A DNA stretch of 64,000 nt, from positions 138,153,954-138,217,953 of the forward strand of contig CP136064.1 of the NCBI GenBank assembly GCA_032622095.1, read 5' to 3'. This DNA comes from Siphonodentalium dalli. Its lineage: Eukaryota; Mollusca; Scaphopoda; Gadilida; Siphonodentaliidae. The notes under the pieces were generated by a model. That model was not told the DNA's origin. It worked only from the letters and a program-made list of their open reading frames with translations, and searched no databases. Positions 1 through 11,639 of the stretch are shown here, one piece after another (within the stretch, counting starts at the first letter, position 1; the number at the start of each line of letters is the position of its first letter). A program made the translations under genes and the position numbers.

Positions 1-3000
1 CCTTACCGAAAACCCGGACCAGTTGACCGTCGGTTGACCACCCACAGATATCCTGGGGGGATGGCAAATAAGAAATCGACCAATTTTGAAGGAAATTTCG
101 TATAGTTTGAACATTTAGTGACACAAGTTGTCGCTATATGGCCACATAATCACAATTTCAACCCGCTTTACACAAAACGCGGACCATTTGACCGTCGGTT
201 GACCATCTACAGATATCCTGGGGGGATGGCAAATAAGAAATCGACCAATTTTGAAGGAAATTTCGTATAGTTTGATCATTCAGTGGCACAAGCTGTCGCT
301 ATATGGCCACATAATCACCATTTCTACCCGCCTTATTGAAAACCCGGACAAGTTGACCGTCGGTTGACCACCCACAGATTTCCTGGGGGGATGGTAAATA
401 AGAAATCGACCAATTTTGAAGGAAAGTTCGTATAGTTTGAACATTTAGTGGCACAAGCTGTCGCTATATGGCCACATGATCACCATTTCTACCCGCTTTA
501 CCGAAAACCCGGACAAGTTGACCGTCGGTTGACCACCCACATATTTCCTGGGGGGATGGTAAATAAGAAATCGACCAATTTTGAAGGAAAGTTCGTATAG
601 TTTGAACATTTAGTGGCACAATCTGTCGCTATATGGCCACATAATCACAATTTCTACCCGATTTAATGAAAACCCGGATCAGTTGATCATAGGTTAACCA
701 CCTACAAATATACTGGGGGGGGGGGGTGGCAAATAAGAAATCGACCAATTTTGAAGGAAAGTTTCGTATAGTTTGAACATTTAGTGGCACAATCTGTCGC
801 TATATGGCCACATAATCACAATTTCTACCCGTCTTACTGAAATCCCGGACCAGTTGACCGTCGTTTGACCACCTACAGATATCCTGGGGGGATGGCAAAT
901 AAGAAATCGACCAATTTGGAAGGAAATTTCGTATAGTTTGAACATTTAGAGGCATAATCTGTCGCTATATGGCCACATAATCAACATGTCTACCCAAACC
1001 CGGACCAGTTGACCGTCGGTTGACCACCTACAGATATCCTGGGGGGATGGCAAATAAGAAATAGACCAATTTGGAAGGAAATTTCGTATAGTTTGAACAT
1101 TTAGTGGCATAATCTGTCGCTACATGGCCACATAATCACAATTTCTACCCGCCTTACTGAAAACCCGGACCAGTTGACCGTCGGTTGACCACCCACAGAT
1201 ATCCTGGGGGATGGCAAATAAGAAATCGACCAATTTTGAAGGAAATTTCGTATAGTTTGAACATTTAGTGACACAAGTTGTCGCTATATGGCCACATAAT
1301 CACAATTTCTACCCGCTTTACACAAAACGCGGACCATTTGACCGTCGGTTGACCATCTACAGATATCCTGGGGGGATGGCAAATAAGAAATCGACCAATT
1401 TTGAAGGAAATTTCGTATAGTTTGATCATTCAGTGTCACAAGCTGTCGCTATATGGCCACATAATCACCATTTCTACCCGCCTTATTGAAAACCCGGACA
1501 AGTTGACCGTCGGTTGACCACCCACAGATTTCCTGGGGGGATGGTAAATAAGAAATCGACCAATTTTGAAGGAAAGTTCGTATAGTTTGAACATTTAGTG
1601 GCACAAGCTGTCGCTATATGGCCACATGATCACCATTTCTACCCGCTTTACCGAAAACCCGCACAGGTTGACCGTCGGTTGACCACCCACAGATTTCCTG
1701 GGGGATGGTAAATAAGAAATCGACCAATTTTGAAGGAAAGTTCGTATAGTTTGAACATTTAGTGGCACAATCTGTCGCTATATGGCCACATAATCACAAT
1801 TTCTACCCGCCTTAATGAAAACCCGGACCAGTTGATCATAGGTTAACCACCTACAAATATACTGGGGGGGGTGGCAAATAAGAAATCGACCAATTTTGAA
1901 GGAAAGTTTCGTATAGTTTGAACATTTAGTGGCACAATCTGTCGCTATATGGCCACATAATCACAATTTCTACCCGCCTTACTGAAATCCCGGACCAGTT
2001 GACCGTCGGTTGACCACCTACAAATATCCTGGGGGGATGGCAAATAAGAAATCGACCAATTTTGAAGGAAATTTCGTATAGTTTGAACATTTAGTGGCAC
2101 AAGCTGTCGCTATATGGCCACATAATCACCATTTATACCCGCCTTACGAAAACCCGGACCAGTTGACCGTCGGTTGACCACCCACAGATATGGATGGCGA
2201 ATAAGAAATCGACCAATTTTGAAGGAACTTTCGTATAGTTTGAACATTTAGTGGCACAAGCTGTCGCTATGTGGCCACATAATCACCGTTTCTACCCGCC
2301 TTACTGAAAACTCGGGCCAGTTGACGGTCGTTTGACCACCTACAGATATCCTAGGGGGATGGCAAATAAGAAATCGACCAATTTGGAAGGAAATTTCGTA
2401 TAGTTTGAACATTTAGAAGCATAATCTGTCGCTATATGGCCACATAATCAACATTTCTACCCGCCTTACCGAAAACCCGGACCAGTTGACCGTCGGTTAA
2501 CCACCTACAGATATCCTGGGGGGATGGCAAATAAGAAATAGACCAATTTGGAAGGAAATTTCGTATAGTTTGAACATTTAGTGGCATAATCTGTCGCTAC
2601 ATGGCCACATAATCTCCATTTCTACCCGCCTTACCGAAAACCCGGACCAGTTGACAGTCGGTTGACCACCCACAGATATCCAGGGAGGATGGCAAATAAG
2701 ACATCGACCAATTTTGAAGGAAATTTCGTATAGTGAGAAAATTTAGTGGCACAAGCTGTCGCTATATGGCCACATAATAACCATTTCTACCCGCCTTACT
2801 GAAAACCCGGACCAATTGACCGTCGGTTGACCACCTACAGATATCCTGGGCGGATGGCAAATAAGAAATCGACCAATTTGGAAGGAAATTTCGTATAGTT
2901 AGAACATTTAGTTGCATAATCTGTCGCTATGTGGCCACTCAATCACCAGTTCTACCCGCCTTACCGAAAATCCGGACCAGTTGACGGTCGGTTGAACACC

Positions 3001-3846
3001 CACAGATATCCTGGGGGGATGGCAAATAAGAAATCGACCAATTTTGAAGAAATTTCGTATAGTTTGAACATTTAGTGGCACAAGCTGTCGCTATATGGAC
3101 TCATAATCACAATTTCTACCCGCTTTACTCAAAACCCGGACCAGTTGACCGTCGGTTGACCACCTACAGATATCCTGGGGGATGGCAAATAAGAAATCGA
3201 CCAATTTTGAAGGAATTTTCGTATAGTTTGATCATTTTAATAGTGACACAAGCTGTCGCTATATGGCCACATAATCACCAGTTCTACCCGCCTTATTGAA
3301 AACGCGGACCAGTTGACCGTCGGTTGACCACATACAGATATCCTGGGGGGGGGGTGACAAATAAGAAATCGACCAATTTGGAAGCAAATTTTGTATAGTT
3401 TGAACATTTATTGGCACAAGCTGTCGCTATATGGCCACAAAATTACAATTTCTACCCGCCTTATCTGAATACCCGGACCAGTTGGTCGTCGGTTGACTTT
3501 CCACCTACAGATATCCTGGGGGGTGGCAAATAAGAAATCGACCAATTTTGAAGGAAATTTTGTATAGTTTGAACATTTAGTGGCACAAGCTGTCGCTATA
3601 TGGCCACATAATCACCATTTCTACCCGCCTTACTGAAAACCCGGACCAGTTGACCGTCGGTTGACCACCCACAGATATCCTGGGGTAAGGCAAATAAGAA
3701 ATCGACCAATTTTGAAGGAAATTTCGTATAGTTTGAACATTTAGTGGCACAAGCTGTCGCTATATGGCCACATAATCACCATTTCTACCCGCCTTTCTGA
3801 AACCCCGGACCAGTTGACCGTCGGTTGACCACCTACTGATATCCTG
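1..3846 (+). repeat. Satellite A, forward block (about 165-bp monomer)
   Basis: Head-to-tail tandem array of an approximately 165-bp monomer. The word GGACC in the GGACCAGTTGACC region recurs at 16, 181 and so on, 165 bp apart. Each monomer also carries GGCAAATAAGAAATCGACC, TCGTATAGTTTGAACATTTA and TGTCGCTATATGGCCACATA in the same order. About 23 monomers are visible, and most are highly similar. Positions 171 onward and 1321 onward match almost base for base, giving a seven-monomer higher-order unit of about 1150 bp. A G-run after ATATCCT varies from about 4 to 13 bases between monomers. Short reading frames inside the array are by-products of the period. The array starts before the window does. 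Confidence 0.97.
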
Positions 3847-6800
3847 TTCAAACTATACGAAATTTCCTTCAAAATTGGTCGATTTCTTATTTGCCATCCA
3901 CCGGGATATCTGTAGGTGGTCAGCAGACAGTCAACTGGTCCGGGTTTTCAGTATTTAAAGGCGGTTAGAAATGGTGATTATGTGGCCATATAGCGACAGC
4001 TTGTGCCTCTAAATGATCAAACTATACGAAATGTCCTTCAAAATTAGTCGATTTCTTATTTGCCATCCCCCAAGGATATCTGTGGGTGGTCAACCGATGG
4101 TCAACTAGTCCGGGATTTCAGTAAGGCGGGTAGAAATTGTGATTATGTGGCCATATAGCGACAGCTTGTGCCACTAAATGTTCAAACAACACGATTTCTT
4201 ATTTGCCATCCCCCAGCATATCTTTAGGTGGTCAACCGACGGTCAACTGGTCCGGGTTTTCGGTAAGGCGGGTAGAAATGGTGATTATGTGGACATATAG
4301 CGACAGATTGTGCTACTAAATGTTCAAACTATACGAAATTTCCTTCAAAATTGGTCGATTTCTTATTTGCCATCCCTCCAGGATATCTGTAGGTGGCAAC
4401 CGACGGTCAACTGGTCCGGGTTTTCAGTAAGGAGGGTATAAATCGTGATTATGTGGCCATATAGCGACAGATTATGCCACTAAATGTTCAAACTATACGA
4501 ATTTTCCTTCCAAATTGGTGGATTTCTTATTTGCCATCCCCCCAGGATATTAGTAGGTGGTCAACCGATGGTCAACTAGTCCGGGTTTTCAGTAAGGCGG
4601 GTAGAAATGGTGATTATGTGGCCATATAGCGACAGCTTGTGCGACTAAAAGTTCAAACAATACGATTTCTTATTTGCCATCCCCCCCAGGATATCTGTAG
4701 GTGGTCAACCGTTGGTCAACTATTCCGGGTTTTCAGTAAGGCGGGTAGAAATGGTGATTATGTGGCCATATAGCGACAGCTTGTTCCACTAAATATTCAA
4801 ACTACAGTGTTATACGATATTTGCTTCCAAATTGGTCGATTTCTTATTTACCATCCCCAGGATATCTGTAGGTGGTCAACCCACGGTCAACTGGTCCGGA
4901 TTTTCAGTAAGGCGGGTAGAAATGGTGATTATGTGGCCATATAGCGACAGCTTGTGCCACTAAATGTTCAAACTATACGAAATTTCCTTCCAAATTGGTC
5001 GATTTCTTATTTGCCACCCCCAGGATATCTGTAGGTGGTCAACCGACGGTCAACTGGTCCGGGTTTTTAGTAAGACGGGTAGAAATGGTGATTATGTGGC
5101 CATATAGCGACAGCTTGTGCCACTAAATGTTGAAACTATACGAAATTTTCTTCAAAATTGGTCGATTTCTTATTTGCCATCCCCCAGGATATATGTAGGT
5201 GGTCATCCGACTGTCAACTGGTCGGAATTTTCGGTAAGGCGGGTAGAAATGGTGATCATGTGGCCATATAGCGACAGCTTGTGCCACTAAATGTTCAAAC
5301 TATACGAAATGTCCTTCAAAATTGGTCGATTCCTTATTTGTCATCCCCCAGGATATCTGTAGGTGGTCAACCGGCGGTCAACTGGTCCGGGTTTTCAGTA
5401 AGGCGGGTAGAAATGGTGATTATGTGGCCATATAGCGACAGCTTGTGAAACTAAATGTTCAAACTATACGAAATTTCCTTCAAAATTGGTCGATTTCTTA
5501 TTTGCCACCCCCCCCCCCCCGGATATGTGTAGGTGGTCAACCGACGGTCAACTGTTCCGGGTTTTCAGTAAGGCGGGTAGAAATTGTGATTATGTGGCTA
5601 TATAGCGACAGCTTGTGCCACTAAATGTTCAAACTATACGAAATTTCCTTCAAAATTGGTCGATTTCTTATTTGCCATCCCCCCAGGATATATGTGGGTG
5701 GTCAACCGACGGTCAACTGGTCAGGGTTTTCGATAAGGCGGGTAGAAATTGTGATTATGTGGCCATATAGCGACGGCTTGTGCCACTAACTAAATGTTCA
5801 AACTATACGAAATTTCCTTCAAAATTGGTCGATTTCTTATTTGCCATCCCCCCAGGATATCTGTGGGTGGTCAACCGACGGTCAACTGGTCGGGATTTTC
5901 GGTAAGGCGGGTATAAATGGTGATTATGTGGCAATATAGCGACAGCTTGTGCCACTAAATGTTCAAACTATACGAAATTTCCTTCAAAATTGGTCGATAT
6001 CTTATTTGCCATCCCCCCAGGATATCTGTAGGTGGTCAACCGACGGTCAACTTGTCCGGGTTTTCGGTAAGGCGGGTAGAAATAGTGATTATGTGGCCAT
6101 ATAGCGACAGATTATGCCACTAAACGTTCAAACTATACGAAATTACCTTCCAAATTGGTCGATTTCTTATTTGCCATCCCCCAGGATATATGTAGGTTGT
6201 CAACCGACGGTCAACTGGTCTGGGTTTTCAGTGAGGCGGGTAGAAATGATGATTATTTGGCCATATAGCGACAGCTTGTGCCACTAAATGTTCAAACTAT
6301 ATATACGAAATTTCCTTCCAAATTGGTCGAGTTATTATTTGCCATCCCCCCAGGATATCTGTAGGTGGTAAACCGACGGTCAACTGGTCCGTGTTGTCAG
6401 TAAAGCGGGTAGAAATTGCTATTATGTGGCCATATAGCGACAGCTTGTGTCACTAAATGTTCAAACTATACGAAATTTCCTTCAAAATTGGTCGATTTCT
6501 TATTTGCCATCCCCCAGGATATCTGTGGGTGGTCAACCGACAGTCAACTGGTCCGGGTTTTCAGTAAGGCGGGTAGCAATGGTGATTATGTGGCCATATA
6601 GCGACAGCTTGTTCCACTAAATGTTCAAACTATACGAAATTTCCATCAAAATTGGTCGATTTCTTATTTGCCATCCCCCCAGTATATATGTGGGTGGTCA
6701 ACCGACGGTCAACTGGTCCGGGTTTTCGGTAAGGCGGTAAAAATGGTGATTATGTGGCCATTTAGCGACAGCTTGTGCCACTAAATGTTCAAACTATACG

Positions 6801-7250
6801 AAATTTTCTTCAAAATTGGTCGATTTCTTATTTGCCATCCCCCCAGGATATCTGTAGGTGGTAAACCGACGGTCAACTGGTCCGTGTTTTCAGTAAAGCG
6901 GGTAGAAATTGCTATTATGTAGCCATATAGCGACAGCTTGTGTCACTAAATGTTCAAACTATACGAAATTTCCTTCAAAATTGGTCGATTTCTTATTTGC
7001 CATCCTCCCAGGATATATGTAGGTGGTCAACCGACGTTCAACTGTTCCGGGTTTTCGGTAAGGCGGGTAGAAATGGTGATTATGTGGCCATATAGCGACA
7101 GCTTGTGCATCTAAATGTTCAAACTATACGAAATTTCCTTCAAAATTGGTCGATTTCTTATTTGCCACCCCCCCCCCCCCCCATGGATATACATGTACGG
7201 TCAACTGGGTCTAATTATCACGAAGGCGGTAGGAATCATCATTATAATAG
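3847..7250 (-). repeat. Satellite A, inverted block
   Basis: The same monomer family as 1-3846 but on the opposite strand, for example TTCAAACTATACGAAATTTC and GGTCGATTTCTTATTTGCCA repeated about every 165 bp. Orientation flips abruptly at 3846/3847: the forward monomer stops after GATATCCTG and the next base begins TTCAAACTATACG of a reversed monomer, with at most 2 bp of shared sequence at the join. Some monomers are short: copies near 4186 and 4655 lack about 25 bp. Local three-monomer units are visible (4091 against 4562, and 6361 against 6856). The last monomer decays at about 7168-7250 after a C15 run. Confidence 0.96.
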
Positions 7251-7780
7251 CGTATTGTGATGATATGATATGTTTTCTTTTCTTTAAAATACCATCGGAT
7301 GGCAAATAGCGCATATCGGTAGAATCGCTATTTGCCATCCGATGGCGAATAGCCGCTGTCCAATGGATGTGTTGATACATGTCCGTATGTATATTAAAAC
7401 CACATGTGGTATTAAGACACTTTTCTATTATTTTTATTATTAATCCCATGTATCTCTTCGACCGCGCATACACGAACATCACTATCATGCTATATCGGAT
7501 ATATCAGGATAACATAACCGCAATAACCGTCCACTCTAGAGTTATCGTTCTTAGTTTATCCGAAAACGTTTATTCATGGTACGTCACGTATACTATATGC
7601 TATGCTATTTTGATAAGTTACATATATGTGTATCGGGTGGTATAACCAATTCCCTGTGTTTTCACTTTAAAACCTTGCATATATATCAAGGACGTGATGC
7701 ATCTCATGCAGGGGCTGTCTCTAACCCCACGAATTTATCCTAACGTTTAATCGGTACGCGATGACAACATTGGAAAACAT
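7251..7780. other. Unannotated spacer with one short inverted repeat
   Basis: This is AT-rich sequence between the satellite and the transposase relic. I see no gene. The only structure is a perfect 20-bp inverted repeat at 7292-7311 and 7326-7345 (CCATCGGATGGCAAATAGCG against its complement) with a 14-bp loop. The word ATGGCAAATA is also present in satellite A, which may be coincidence. Confidence 0.6.
7292..7345. repeat. Perfect 20-bp hairpin
   Basis: The arms at 7292-7311 and 7326-7345 are exact reverse complements, separated by 14 bases. There is no T-run after the hairpin and no neighbouring gene it would plausibly regulate. It could be the core of a very short foldback element. Confidence 0.8.
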
Positions 7781-7822
7781 ATGTCGTATAAACTATACCT
7801 AATTTGTTTAATCTTTTGCAGG

Positions 7823-8371
7823 ATGACAGGGCCAAATTTTGACGATCTACGTGAGCGGGTAACACCATTGATAATGAAATGCGACACGCAATTTCGGAAA
7901 GCGTTGAAATCGTATCAAAAACTTTGTGTCACTCTGCGATACTTGACTTCTGGGGCATCGTTCAAAGAGTTGCGGACAGAGTTTCTTATTTCTGATTCTG
8001 CAATATGCAAATTCGTCCCAGATGTGTGCTCGGCCATATATCAAGTACTTAAAGTCGACCACCTCCGCGAACCAACTGACGCAATGGATAAGCTTGAAAT
8101 CGCGCGAGGATTCGGAGTGAGATGGCAGTTTCCTCACTGTTTTGGGGCCATCGATTGTAAGCATGTGAACATCGTGGCGCCAGCGCGAAGTGGTTCTTTA
8201 TATTGGAACTATAAGAAACGACACTCCATCGTATTGCTTGATGTCGCGGATTCTGATGCACGGATCGTCGCGTTCGACATCGGTTCACCAGGCAGCCAAT
8301 CAGATTCAACGATGTTTAACTATGGACCTCTGAAATCTTTGGTAGATATCTCCGTATTTGACCAAATGTAG
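7823..8371 (+). pseudogene. PIF/Harbinger (HARBI1-like) transposase, N-terminal and central part, truncated
   Basis: The frame is open from 7781, but TTTAATCTTTTGCAG at 7807-7821 looks like a 3' splice site, so coding probably begins at the ATG at 7823 or at the exon start at 7822. Residues 15-120 match the helical N-terminal part of Harbinger transposases (KLCVTLRYLTSGASFKEL and PTDAMDKLEIARGFGVRWQF). The DDE_Tnp_4 catalytic core follows, with the first acid in FGAIDCKHV (D125 counted from 7781), the SGSLYWNYKKRHSIVLLDV block, and the second acid in GSQSDSTMF (D175). Family members are usually about 300-400 residues and end with a third acid in an E-x-A-F-G motif. Here the frame stops at 8371, just before a GA tract, so the protein is cut short and inactive on its own. 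The usual GAIDGKH is GAIDCKH. A possible C-terminal remnant lies near 10840-11015. Confidence 0.88.
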
Positions 8372-8381
8372 TAAAATTTCC

Positions 8382-8402
8382 AGAGAGAGAGAGAGAGAGA
8401 GA
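8382..8402. repeat. (GA)n microsatellite, probable LINE tail
   Basis: An uninterrupted GA run. On the minus strand it is a (TC)n tract directly after AATAAA (complement of 8406-8411), at the 3' end of the LINE relic. Simple-repeat tails of this kind are known for several non-LTR families. Confidence 0.8.
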
Positions 8403-9540
8403 TGTTTTATTGCCTCCTTGAAGGAGAGATATGTGTACAGGTATATACATGTTTATGAATACAACAGTGACATTCAAACTAAATCAATTTCACTTATATG
8501 AGGTTGGTTGACCTTTTGCATTGGTCAGATGGAGCAAAGGACACACACAAATGTGAGACAATGAATAAATAGGCGTTTCTCATCACACATGAGTTCCAGA
8601 GTAGGATAACTTCCACATCCACATGCATAAGTGAGGAATCCTACCGGCGAGAGTAAATCCAGGAATGAAAATGTAGGAATTCCGAATATGTTTATGATTT
8701 TATACCAGAATTCATTTCTGAGTTTCTGTATGTGCGGAGAGAAGCAATGGAGGTACATGTGTGACATGAGGTCAGAGTATTGGCACCCACAGTGCTTGCA
8801 TAGTGCGTTGTTGTCATATGTCATTCTGGAGATGATGTTTGCCATATAGAGAGCTTTAGATTTGTACTTTGGGTGTTCCCTGCATAGTAGCCAGCCTCTC
8901 CAGATCGACATAGGATAGGATTTAACCATCCTAAAGAATTTCAGTGATTCATTTGTCAAATCACACCATGGTGCTTGATATGCGAAGTTGTTGATCTTCT
9001 CTTTTACAATTTCTTTCCATTGTTTCTGTGATGGAAAGAACCCATAATCAATAAAATTTGTGAGGTAATCGATGAGATCATATGCGTGCAGGTGTGTGAA
9101 TATTTCCTTCGCAAAGCCAGACAGGGGCCGTTTATAGAGGAGGTGGCCCTGAACATTGAACAGAAACACTCTTAGAGCATCGCGATGAGTGTTTGGAATA
9201 TTTATTAGTGTTCCAAAGAATAAAAGTTTTTTCCGGTCTACTTCGACATGCAGTGGTGTTAAACCAAGTAATGACAGTGAAAGTTCTGTACTTGTTCTAG
9301 TAGGCAGACATTGAATATGTTTTATACACATACGATAGACTCTCTCAAGTTGCAGAACTTGTGTATTTGTCAGGCCATACCACATTTCACATCCATATAA
9401 TGCCTTGGGGATTTCTACACATTTCAAAATTTCAAGAGCAGACGAAGGAGTCAGGAATTTGGTGATTGGCGATCGGCATGCACCGAAGAATGTCCTTCTT
9501 AGCATTTCACATGCTCTGTCAATATTTCGAGATCTATCAG
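8403..9540 (-). mobile_element. 5'-truncated non-LTR retrotransposon, 3' part of ORF2 plus 3' UTR
   Basis: The minus strand has a long frame from about 9540 to the stop at 8525. It holds the region downstream of the reverse transcriptase, including KALYGCEMWYGLTNTQVLQL, a typical post-RT block, and the stretch LPTRTSTELSLSLLGLTPLH. A zinc-knuckle-like CKHCGCQYSDLMSHMYLHC follows, as in the zf-RVT tails of animal LINEs. No reverse transcriptase catalytic motif is present, so the copy is 5' truncated. The 3' UTR runs to an AATAAA and a (TC)n tail at 8402. At its 5' edge it abuts a C17 run and the tip of a hAT-like element. It sits between the front of the Harbinger transposase and its possible back end. 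I cannot assign the clade from this part alone. Confidence 0.85.
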
Positions 9541-9578
9541 ACCCCCCCCCCCCCCCCCACCCAGTCGCCACGTCCCTG
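9541..9578 (+). mobile_element. Right-end fragment of the hAT-like element found at 46.4 and 61.1 kb
   Basis: A C17 run followed by CCCAGTCGCCACGTCCCTG matches the right terminus of the two complete hAT-like copies (GTCGCCACGTCTCTG). Only the terminal 38 bp or so remain. The left part has been replaced by the LINE relic or was never there. The flank TCCGTGTT has no matching 8-bp partner that I can find. Confidence 0.65.
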
Positions 9579-10076
9579 TCCGTGTTCAATATTCGAAATA
9601 CACGGGTTGAAATGACAACGAAAACTAAAACACATTCGCCAAGCCCGAGTAACAATTAATTAAAACAGATTTGCCTGTCGCAGTGCTTCGGTGTTGACCG
9701 TGACGTACAGCGGACACGGTTTTTGCTCACATGAACTAATACCGTTTTATTTCTGTGTGCATTTCTATATCAACCGTTTACACTAGTCTGTGTGTAGATC
9801 TGTGTACAGTTCTATAGCAGTGTAAATGTACCCTTACCAATAATTATGAAGCAGGTTTTGTGGGTCAATTATGTGATAAAACATGTTTTTGTATGACGGG
9901 CATGACGTGTTAAATGTTAACTTAACTTGGTTAAATGTGTTTTGGTAAAAGAATCAAAGAACGGTGACGGGGTGTTTATACATATTAGGGAATATTGGGA
10001 TGGGACATGTATTGGAGGGTTATTAAATAGAGATGTTTTCACGTTTAATGTTTGCTGTGTTACTCCTATATTTCAG
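9579..10076. other. Spacer without recognised features
   Basis: AT-rich sequence with no recognisable coding domain, RNA gene or repeat family. A polypyrimidine tract ending TTTCAG lies at 10066-10076 (see the next entry). Confidence 0.5.
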
Positions 10077-10195
10077 AAGTACCAGCAAATGCCGCAGAGA
10101 TTTCGGATAGTGGTCGAAATAATGATAGTTTTGGCCTAAAGGGATGTTATCTGCTAGTCGCCATGCTGACTGTTTGTGCGAGCGTCCTTATGTAG
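10077..10195 (+). CDS. Possible terminal exon ending in a hydrophobic segment
   Basis: After a splice-acceptor-like tract (ACTCCTATATTTCAG) the frame beginning at 10079 runs for 38 codons to a TAG at 10193. It reads like a short polar stretch (EISDSGRNNDSFGLK) followed by a hydrophobic segment (GCYLLVAMLTVCASVLM), as in a C-terminal membrane anchor. No upstream exon is recognisable and no family is evident. It could easily be chance. A second frame across the same acceptor also stays open, to 10139. Confidence 0.2.
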
Positions 10196-10737
10196 GCATC
10201 TGTAAGCATTCGTGGACATCACATGGATATGCAAGTCCGTGACATAGATAAAAGAACTAAAATATTATGTTTATGTTGGATTAGATCACGGTCACGTGGA
10301 TCAGATTACACATTCTGCCATCTGACTGCGATAGGAGTGCATCGCGAAGGTGCTCAACCGTAAAGCATTTGTCATCGGGTTCGTGTTGCAAGTCGAGGTA
10401 ATTGTGCATCCTGGAAGTCCATGCACGTACGACAAAGATCGATTCAATCCATCACCGTTACCATCTCGACCAACAAAACACGACTATACTATACTAGTTT
10501 ACCATACTTGTCCACTCGATTGACCAATGGGAGTAAAATATAGTAAATTAAAACCAACATCAACAATACAGACCGATTTCAAAACTAGCAAAAAGTATAC
10601 ACCTTTGTGACCTCATCAGGTTTGGGACAGCTAACAACAGCTTTAAAATAAATAAACAAATTCTACTAACTGCGATCTAAAGTTATGTATAGCTGGCTAA
10701 GTGTCGTCCAGATTGTAACATATGCTATGCTGGAACG
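10196..10737. other. Spacer without recognised features
   Basis: No domain, RNA gene or clear repeat is visible. Confidence 0.5.
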
Positions 10738-11175
10738 ATGCCTAAAGCAAGCGAAGACGCCAACCTGAGTTTTTTTTATATTGTTTCAATTTATTTCAGT
10801 GAAATATTCGGAAAAGTTTTATTGAAACAACTGAGAGTAAACTTGCAACGATTAGACGAGGAAATGTCATCTCGGTCGGTGTCTACTGAACAGGCGTTTG
10901 GAACCGGCCGTAAGTTAAGCATTTACAATGCCCCTTCCGTCAATCTATCGACATTGGGATTGGAAATGTGGTACTTACGGCTCTATGCTACACGATTGTG
11001 CATGAACCATCTCGTTCCGACTCCTGGTGCGGTACAGTCGTGGTTATACAGTCGTGTTTGTGCATACATTAGTAGCGAATATTACCTTAACGCAGGGGCT
11101 AATATATTAATTTCTGCCTTAGCTAGCAACTTACCTGATCGCCTGATTGGATGCAGATGGGTATTGGCTGCATGA
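10738..11175 (+). pseudogene. Possible C-terminal remnant of the Harbinger transposase
   Basis: The frame is open for 145 codons. Residues 46-92 (RSVSTEQAFG, then a GRKLSIYNAPSVNL stretch, then ATRLCMNHL) resemble the end of PIF/Harbinger transposases. There the third catalytic acid sits in an E-x-A-F-G motif, followed about 9-12 residues later by an R-x-x-x-F/Y...P segment and later by an LHN-like ending. The candidate acid is E51 (codon at 10888). It is on the same strand as the front part, 2.5 kb downstream, with LINE and hAT debris between, which fits a transposase broken by insertions. The TTTCAG at 10794-10799 and the GTAAGT at 10909 could instead delimit an unrelated 109-bp exon. Confidence 0.35.
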
Positions 11176-11639
11176 TAGGGATGAATGCACCACCCCAATC
11201 CGACTGCGGGTGCTGTACGTTCGGGGGCGATCATACCGCTCGTGTGCGGTCGGCTTTTAATGGGACAGGACACAGATAACTCATAGTTATTTTAACTTAA
11301 ATTATTACTGAAGGAAATTGAGCAGTTTAATGTGTTTTAATTGCATTCTTTGTTGAAGACAGGTGATGATGAATATGAAGTTTTGCTGGAGTTTAACTTC
11401 AGTTTATGACATTTTTGTTACACAATTAAATACCTACGTCGTTTTTATTATTTATATGCAAGTGTTCCAATCAGCCTTAGTCGCGCAAATAATGGAAGGT
11501 TACACGACTACTGGTTTTATATATATACTACAGACAGCAGAGAATTAAATTTTGTGAGTCGGAGACACGTACATTAATTTTCCCAACCAAATGGTAGTGA
11601 TGAATAAACTTAGGATTTACAAGATTCTCAAGTTACAGT
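11176..11639. other. Spacer without recognised features
   Basis: AT-rich sequence with only short, unconvincing frames and no recognised repeat. Confidence 0.5.

Noticed and set aside
1-7250. CRISPR array
   Set aside because: The repeated unit is the whole 165-bp monomer with no unique spacers. The surroundings are eukaryotic and there are no cas genes.
11130-11280. Possible tRNA or other structured RNA in a relatively GC-rich patch
   Set aside because: No cloverleaf with A and B box spacing could be found by eye.
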